Shown here: piece by piece, positions 59,628-64,000 of the stretch
Numbering within the stretch: position 1 is the first letter of the stretch
Layout of the letters: each line of letters opens with the position of its first letter
Assembly: GCA_964519985.1 (NCBI GenBank)
Contig: CAZFMF010000009.1
Coordinates: 1 to 64,000 of the forward strand
Source of the DNA: JAIEOG01 sp964519985
GTDB taxonomy: Bacteria > Bdellovibrionota > FAC87 > UBA2466
DNA: 64,000 nucleotides
Direction: 5' to 3'
Notes under the pieces: model-generated
The model's database searches: none
The model's input: only the letters and a program-made list of their open reading frames with translations
What the model was told of the DNA's origin: nothing
Program-made: the position numbers and the translations under genes

Positions 59628-60273
59628 GCTTTTCTCCTCCCTTTTGAAACTTCTGCCCACTCGCCGTACTTCCAAAGAGGGAGCAGCCGAAAACAAACGC
59701 GGTCGGGCGTTCCATTTTTCCCGTATTCACGAGGGATATCACCGCGCTCTTCCCTAAACTGTCCCCGGAATGTCCCCGTGCGGCAGTGATTCCCCCGCTA
59801 AATAGCAATTGTCGATTAGCGCCATAAATTAGCGTGAGACCGGAAGTTTCCGCTCGAAAGCGTTTGGCTTCAACCCCACCTTCATCGAGGATCACGTTCG
59901 CGCCCGGCAAAGCCTTTGCCTGGCGCCAAAGCGATTCTTTTTCCCAGTCCGTCGGCATACTCGGGGGCTTAACGAAAACCACATACGTTTTCAGTTTGCT
60001 TCCTACCCGCGCCAGGATCTCACTTAGCTCGCCGACGCTGGCTTTGGAACAACTGCAACGGGGGTGAACGAAAATGAGTAAGGTCAGCATGTTCTCGTCT
60101 AAAGTTATCATTGTTTGCTCAGGCCAGCGGGACGGCGAGAGCGAAAATCGGCCCGGGCGAGTGGAATAGTTCAAAAGGAAAAGCATTCCGCCAATGACCG
60201 ATACAAACCAAATGGTGCCCAGCGCCAGGACAATTGCAGGCTTGCGTCGCAATAGGTTGACGATCCGCTTCAT
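59611..60273 (-). CDS. RedB-like membrane-anchored thioredoxin-fold protein
   Basis: 220 residues. One N-terminal membrane helix (PAIVLALGTIWFVSVIGGML), then a thioredoxin-like domain with a CxC motif in FVHPRCSCSKAS in place of CxxC. Segments KALPGANVILDEGGVEAKRF and GGITAARGHSGDS resemble RedB proteins, which usually have HPxCPC. It is exported by its helix and probably faces the periplasm, where it could sense or reduce thiols. Overlap with the kinase gene downstream (17 bases) suggests that it supplies the kinase's input, which is inference. Confidence 0.82.
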   Translation of the reverse strand: MKRIVNLLRRKPAIVLALGTIWFVSVIGGMLFLLNYSTRPGRFSLSPSRWPEQTMITLDENMLTLLIFVHPRCSCSKASVGELSEILARVGSKLKTYVVFVKPPSMPTDWEKESLWRQAKALPGANVILDEGGVEAKRFRAETSGLTLIYGANRQLLFSGGITAARGHSGDSLGKSAVISLVNTGKMERPTAFVFGCSLFGSTASGQKFQKGGEKHDPTE

Positions 60274-60315
60274 AAGATCTCACGACGAGGGAGGTGCTTG
60301 ACTAACTTATGTATT

Positions 60316-60330
60316 GCAACGGCGCGTTGC
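60316..60330. promoter_or_regulatory. Palindrome upstream of the RedB-kinase operon
   Basis: GCAACG (60316-60321) and CGTTGC (60325-60330) flank GCG, 43 bases before the start at 60273. TATAGT on the minus strand near 60345 could be a promoter element. Candidate operator only. Confidence 0.3.
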
Positions 60331-60347
60331 CAACGGGTTAACTATAA

Positions 60348-60378
60348 CTCATTTCCCACCAACACACTTTGAAATGAG
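60348..60378 (-). terminator. Weak hairpin after the DUF3037 gene
   Basis: CTCATTTC (60348-60355) and GAAATGAG (60371-60378) pair perfectly over 8 bp around a 15-base loop, 10 bases downstream of the DUF3037 stop at 60388. No T-run; terminator uncertain. Confidence 0.35.
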
Positions 60379-60387
60379 AATTACCCA

Positions 60388-60771
60388 TCACCGAACCATC
60401 TCATTGAAAATCTTCTCAAGCGCCCGATCGAGGTCGCTGCCCCGACCGATATGAACGGGAGAAGTTTGGAGGATGGTGCTGCGGGGGGCGATCAGCCAGT
60501 TGAAGCGTTCGCTCAAAGCTAGTTTCCCCAAATCGCCAGCTTCGGGCCCTCCCTTGCAAGTGGTGGCGATTGCGGCGGTTCCGGCCCGTATCGCTTCGAT
60601 GTCGGCTTTAGGATCCAACGCGAGAATTTTCTTCTCGTCGACGAGTAGCATCGCCTTTAAATAGCGTTGCGGCGCGCACCAAACAATCACCCCCACGTTC
60701 ACAAATTCCCCGCGTTCGACCCGCGGGACGGCGCGAATGACCGCATAGTCATACGTGTGTTGTTCTGGCAC
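60388..60771 (-). CDS. DUF3037 protein, HipA-kinase partner
   Basis: 127 residues from a GTG at 60771, chosen because AGGAGG lies 7 bases upstream at 60784-60779; the TTG at 60789 precedes that site. YDYAVIRAVPRVERGEFVNV then GVIVWCAP and GSDLDRALEKIFNEMVR match DUF3037, a family nearly always beside a HipA-like kinase. It overlaps the kinase gene by 23 bases, giving translational coupling. Function unknown, presumably a partner or substrate of the kinase. Confidence 0.85.
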   Translation of the reverse strand: MPEQHTYDYAVIRAVPRVERGEFVNVGVIVWCAPQRYLKAMLLVDEKKILALDPKADIEAIRAGTAAIATTCKGGPEAGDLGKLALSERFNWLIAPRSTILQTSPVHIGRGSDLDRALEKIFNEMVR

Positions 60772-61531
60772 GGATGGCCTCCTGAACAAAGTTTTGGGAT
60801 GAGACGAGGCGCCGAGTGAAGAACTCGAGATAGGCCGCTCGATGCGCTTCTACGCTTGCAAACGTCACCTCGCCCTCCAACCACTCACCCGGAATGCATT
60901 GGACGATTCTCGCGAGTTCGGTCTCGGTGATTTTTGATTTCATTTCGGCGTCGGCTTTTTCTAAATCCCCGGACGAACTGAGTAGCACGTGATCTTTAAC
61001 TAGGGGGAAGGGCGATTCCGCCTTCTCGGCCGCCGTGGGCCAATTGAAATGGAATACCAGCGCGGCTCCGTGATCGATAAGGTAAAGCTTCTTATGCCAA
61101 ATGAGCATGTTCGTGTTTCGAACGGTTCGGTCTACATTCATGATGAAGCTATCGAACCAAACCACTTTTGCAGCCGTTGACCGATCTATCGTTTGTGCGA
61201 TCGGATCGAAGGTGATCGATCCGGGCAGGTAGTCCATCGCAATATTCAAACCCCCACTAGCGCGAATCAAACTTTGAACTTCGGCGTCCGGTTCCGTTCT
61301 CGCTAGGTCGGTCTCGAGTTCGGCAAAAACCAGCTCCGGAACGGGTAACCCCGCGATTTTTCCGATTTGCCCGGCGATAAGCTCCGAGATCAGGACCTTT
61401 TTGCCCTGACCCGCCCCTCTGAACTTCAGAACATAGAGGCCTTGGTCGTCCGCTTCGACGATGGCCGGCAGCGAACCCCCTTCGCGCAAGGGGGTGACAT
61501 AGCGATCAACGTGGACGCTGCGCAGGCTCAT
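60749..61531 (-). CDS. HipA-family kinase
   Basis: 260 residues from the ATG at 61531; an ATG at 61555 is possible. LYVLKFRGAGQGKKVLISEL supplies the ATP-binding Lys, WFDSFIMNVDRTVRNTNMLI is the catalytic loop with its Asp and Asn, and YLIDHGAALVF the metal-binding Asp (LIDHG). It is shorter than classical HipA (440 residues) and belongs to the small HipA-like group paired with DUF3037. It lacks an adjacent HipB antitoxin, so a toxin role is doubtful. Substrate unknown. Confidence 0.88.
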   Translation of the reverse strand: MSLRSVHVDRYVTPLREGGSLPAIVEADDQGLYVLKFRGAGQGKKVLISELIAGQIGKIAGLPVPELVFAELETDLARTEPDAEVQSLIRASGGLNIAMDYLPGSITFDPIAQTIDRSTAAKVVWFDSFIMNVDRTVRNTNMLIWHKKLYLIDHGAALVFHFNWPTAAEKAESPFPLVKDHVLLSSSGDLEKADAEMKSKITETELARIVQCIPGEWLEGEVTFASVEAHRAAYLEFFTRRLVSSQNFVQEAIRARTTHV

Positions 61532-61567
61532 GCCAGTTATTCTTGCACAAGACATTCAAGACCCGAA

Positions 61568-61591
61568 CAAAAATAAAACTCGGCATCCGAG
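61568..61591 (-). terminator. Intrinsic terminator
   Basis: On the minus strand CTCGG-3 bases-CCGAG (61591-61579) is followed by TTTTATTTTTGT, the form of a Rho-independent terminator, for the secreted gene ending at 61610. The stem is short but the U-run is good. Confidence 0.65.
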
Positions 61592-61609
61592 CGGCCACGC
61601 CGCCTGGAT

Positions 61610-62035
61610 TTATTGAACGGTGCCCGAACATCTCACATCGATAAATGTGTCGCTCTTCGTCTGGAAAGATTGGTGTACGGACAACGTATCGCCGGGCTTA
61701 ACCGACTCGATTTCATCCGAGTTTGTCCGCCAGAATTGCGATCCTCCGACATTCTCCTTATACGTCAGTGCTAGGTTCGCCTCGGGGGTGGTGTCACATT
61801 GATCAATCACCACGGTAACGCTCCAGTGGGTAAGAAATTTGGTAAATTTGACCGTTTCGCTCTTAAACTCTTTTCCTCGTGCTCGAACCCGAAACGCTAT
61901 TTTTTCGCTGTCCAATGTCCGACCAAAGGGCGTATCGAAATACTCCTCCTTGGCTTCGCAGGTTCCGGTGAGCTCTAGATAACCTCCGAACGCATTGGTG
62001 ACCGCCATCAAAGAAAACAATACGAGTGCTTTCAT
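61610..62035 (-). CDS. Small secreted protein of unknown function
   Basis: 141 residues. A signal peptide (ALVLFSLMAVTNAFG) precedes a protein with three cysteines (TGTCEAKEE, IDQCDTTPE and DVRCSGTVQ), one pair of which may be bridged. The pattern is beta-like. The start ATG at 62035 follows GGAGGG. A clear intrinsic terminator lies just downstream at 61568-61591. Family not recognised. Confidence 0.65.
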   Translation of the reverse strand: MKALVLFSLMAVTNAFGGYLELTGTCEAKEEYFDTPFGRTLDSEKIAFRVRARGKEFKSETVKFTKFLTHWSVTVVIDQCDTTPEANLALTYKENVGGSQFWRTNSDEIESVKPGDTLSVHQSFQTKSDTFIDVRCSGTVQ

Positions 62036-62225
62036 ACCAACCCTCCGTTTTAAGTTTCAGAAGAAAGCGTAACGAGACTAGGGGAAGACAAATAGAACTG
62101 TTTCGTTAAGAAGCGGCGGAAAAATTAAGTGATGCTAATCCCTAAGCCCGGATGGCAACAATGGTTCAGTCCGATTTTCAGCGATTCTTGATGAGCTGGC
62201 ACGTCCCCTGCACCCATTCTCTTTC

Positions 62226-64000
62226 ATGAAGCGTTTTCTTCTCTGGGCGAGCACGGGATTGCTGATAATCGAGGTGATTTACGTGCTTGGGGCTGCCGTA
62301 TTTCTCAACTTGCCGCAGGGATTGAATCGTCTTTTGACCAGCGACCCCTCTCTCATCCACCACCACCGTTTTGCGTGGTCGTGGTTCCCGGGTTATTTGC
62401 ACGTCTGGGGTCTGAAATTTGGCGTGCAAGATTCCACAATGCAGCTCTATTTCACGGCTCGGAAGGCGACGCTGTGGATCAATCTATCCGCCTTACGGCG
62501 CAAAGAGTTCCACGCCGCAAATCCGCAGCTGCATGCCCTGGAATTTTTCTTCCGAAGTAAATCCTCGACCAAGTCGCTTGATGTCGCCGCCATCCGGTCC
62601 TTGCCTGTCCTTCCCAACTTTCGGCCCTTACCCTCGGGAGGACCAGAGCGGGCGCCCGAGGATCGTTGGAAGGTCCGCCTCGACAATCTAAGGGCACCTA
62701 ATGCGCAGGTTTGGTTTGATCAATACCGTTTCCGTGGTGAAGCTTCAATTAAAGGAGGATTCTTTTTGCACACCGGTGGACACCGCTTGGAAGTGGCGCC
62801 GACTCGCATCACCTTCCAAAACGGAGCACTCAGTGTGGGGCCGGAGAAAATCGTGACGGATTGGCGGGCGGATATCGAAGCCAAGCTATCGATGGTCGAG
62901 CCCCGACATCTCAAAGATCTGGATATCTTTCGCTCCGTAGATGCAACGGTCGACACCGATGCTCAAGTCCGGGGTTTCGCACTTCTCAACTATTTGCTGC
63001 AGGATCTCAATCGGGTCAGTTTTTCGGATGGAGAAAGCCGAGTTAAAGCAAAGGTGAAAATTCGAGCGGGAAAAGTCGAATCCACCAGTCGGGTGACATT
63101 ACGCACCGATCGAGTCAGTCTGCGACTTTGGGAGTCCTCACTTTCGGGTGACATCGAAATGGATTCCTTTTTTGAGGACGGAGTGCCTACGCTGAAAGCG
63201 CGGATAGGTCGGTTTGGGTTGCGCTTTTCGCCCGACGGGCCGGTAGCCATCCGGGGTAAGGACCTTCGACTCAAGTTTCGCACTCCCCAACTTGACCTGG
63301 CCCGCCCGCTTCGTCCCATCTCGCTCCGCCTGCAGATGCCCACCGCCCGCCTAGCCAATCTGGCTAGGTTGAATCACCTTCTTCCCCGTGGAGGCGTCGT
63401 GAAATTCGTCGAGGGAGAGGCCCAAGTGGAAACCGACTTTACGGCAAGTTCAGCATCGAAAGAGACTGACTTCGGAAGTGTTCGTCTTCGCGCCAAAAAA
63501 GCCAGGTTATCGATTCGTGATCGGCTGATTGAAGGGGATCTTCGGTTGAACATTCCTTTTGCGAAATCCAAATTTAGTGAGGGCGCTTTCGATGTCTCCG
63601 GAACCCGCCTCAAACTTCAGGGGTTTGCGTCGGAATCGGAGCCCGGCTGGTGGATGAATGTGGTTTTAAACCGCGCGCAGTGGAACCTAGGCAAAGCGGC
63701 ATCGGGCAAGGCCGATGTGCACGTGGAGGCCCGTGACCTGCGTCCCCTACTGAATGTTTTTCTGTCGGCTCAAAACGTCACCCTGCCCGGATTTATTAAA
63801 AATCTTTTGTCGTTCGAAAATCTTCGGGCCAAAACACGAATCGAAGCGGATGACGAGTCACTCGAGATCACGGGATTTGAAGCCACCAGTGAAAACACCC
63901 ACCTTTGGGGTTGGCTTAAGGAAAACCCCATGGCCCGGGATGGCCAGCTGCTAGTACAAGTCGGCCCCTTTGCGGCGGGCTTAGAAATTCAGGATAAGAA
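62226..64000 (+). CDS. AsmA-like membrane-anchored protein, 3' end cut by window edge
   Basis: At least 591 residues from the ATG at 62226, still open at base 64000. A single N-terminal membrane helix (FLLWASTGLLIIEVIYVLGA) is followed by a long periplasmic region of alternating strands (KVRLDNLRAPNAQVWFDQYR, VKIRAGKVESTSRVTLRTDR, LRLKFRTPQLDLARPLRPIS), the layout of AsmA/DUF748-type proteins involved in envelope lipid transport or membrane biogenesis. No in-frame start lies between it and the stop at 62136. No good ribosome site is visible. Family assignment by architecture only. Confidence 0.6.
   Translation, partial: MKRFLLWASTGLLIIEVIYVLGAAVFLNLPQGLNRLLTSDPSLIHHHRFAWSWFPGYLHVWGLKFGVQDSTMQLYFTARKATLWINLSALRRKEFHAANPQLHALEFFFRSKSSTKSLDVAAIRSLPVLPNFRPLPSGGPERAPEDRWKVRLDNLRAPNAQVWFDQYRFRGEASIKGGFFLHTGGHRLEVAPTRITFQNGALSVGPEKIVTDWRADIEAKLSMVEPRHLKDLDIFRSVDATVDTDAQVRGFALLNYLLQDLNRVSFSDGESRVKAKVKIRAGKVESTSRVTLRTDRVSLRLWESSLSGDIEMDSFFEDGVPTLKARIGRFGLRFSPDGPVAIRGKDLRLKFRTPQLDLARPLRPISLRLQMPTARLANLARLNHLLPRGGVVKFVEGEAQVETDFTASSASKETDFGSVRLRAKKARLSIRDRLIEGDLRLNIPFAKSKFSEGAFDVSGTRLKLQGFASESEPGWWMNVVLNRAQWNLGKAASGKADVHVEARDLRPLLNVFLSAQNVTLPGFIKNLLSFENLRAKTRIEADDESLEITGFEATSENTHLWGWLKENPMARDGQLLVQVGPFAAGLEIQDK

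Noticed and set aside
1..64000. CRISPR arrays, tRNA or rRNA genes, insertion sequences
   Set aside because: No regularly spaced direct repeats, tRNA cloverleaf, ribosomal signature or transposase was recognised by reading; a dedicated search would be needed to exclude tRNAs.

Overview
The window is about 64 kb of densely packed bacterial chromosome of moderately high G+C. Genes run in short operons on both strands, often with 4-base stop/start overlaps. Many small secreted proteins (LA_2272, DUF3421, DUF952, DUF1272, DUF4256 and DUF6265 types), an extensive set of receiver and histidine kinase proteins, and a free-standing chemosensory operon suggest a free-living Gram-negative, possibly Bdellovibrionota/Oligoflexia-like. 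No rRNA or housekeeping marker is present, so the assignment is tentative. No tRNA, CRISPR array or insertion sequence was recognised. Both ends cut genes.

Layout. 1-5262: secreted proteins (one with a single CxxCH haem motif), an alkylation-repair operon (Ada-AlkA fusion, Ogt, DUF1272) and a Phd/PIN toxin-antitoxin pair. 5274-8538: a three-gene operon for an isonitrile natural product (PvcA-type isonitrile synthase, PvcB-type oxygenase, flavin monooxygenase). 8620-12456: two large secreted unknowns and a GFA-family protein. 12623-26725: signalling block on the minus strand, with Rcp1-like receivers, receiver-kinase hybrids, CheB, CheA-REC, an MCP, two CheW, CheR, and a 1025-residue hybrid kinase that carries an OmpR-type DNA-binding domain. 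27092-29641: five tandem stand-alone receivers of one divergent subfamily, one of them membrane-anchored.

30895-41053 is the most notable region. Three facing operons encode a lysine/ornithine-type N-hydroxylase, a MATE exporter, a sarcosine-oxidase-like flavoenzyme, a PLP decarboxylase, an ATP-grasp ligase, a GNAT, a cupin-MetRS-like fusion and a second DAO-type flavoenzyme. The N-hydroxylase, cupin-MetRS fusion and DAO oxidase form the known hydrazine (N-N bond) forming module seen in the s56-p1 and triacsin pathways of actinomycetes. The remaining genes look like tailoring and export, and the combination looks undescribed. A hydroxylated amine is expected to be joined to an amino acid by the fusion enzyme, released as a hydrazino acid by the flavin oxidase, then ligated, decarboxylated or acylated and exported.

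41118-64000: mostly small secreted proteins and regulators. It also holds an AT-rich two-gene module (48064-48640) beside a truncated alpha/beta-hydrolase, an apparent frameshifted lipoprotein, a carnitine-acyltransferase-like protein lacking the expected catalytic histidine motif, a kinase/RedB pair with a nearby receiver, a HipA-like kinase with its DUF3037 partner, and an AsmA-like protein running off the end.
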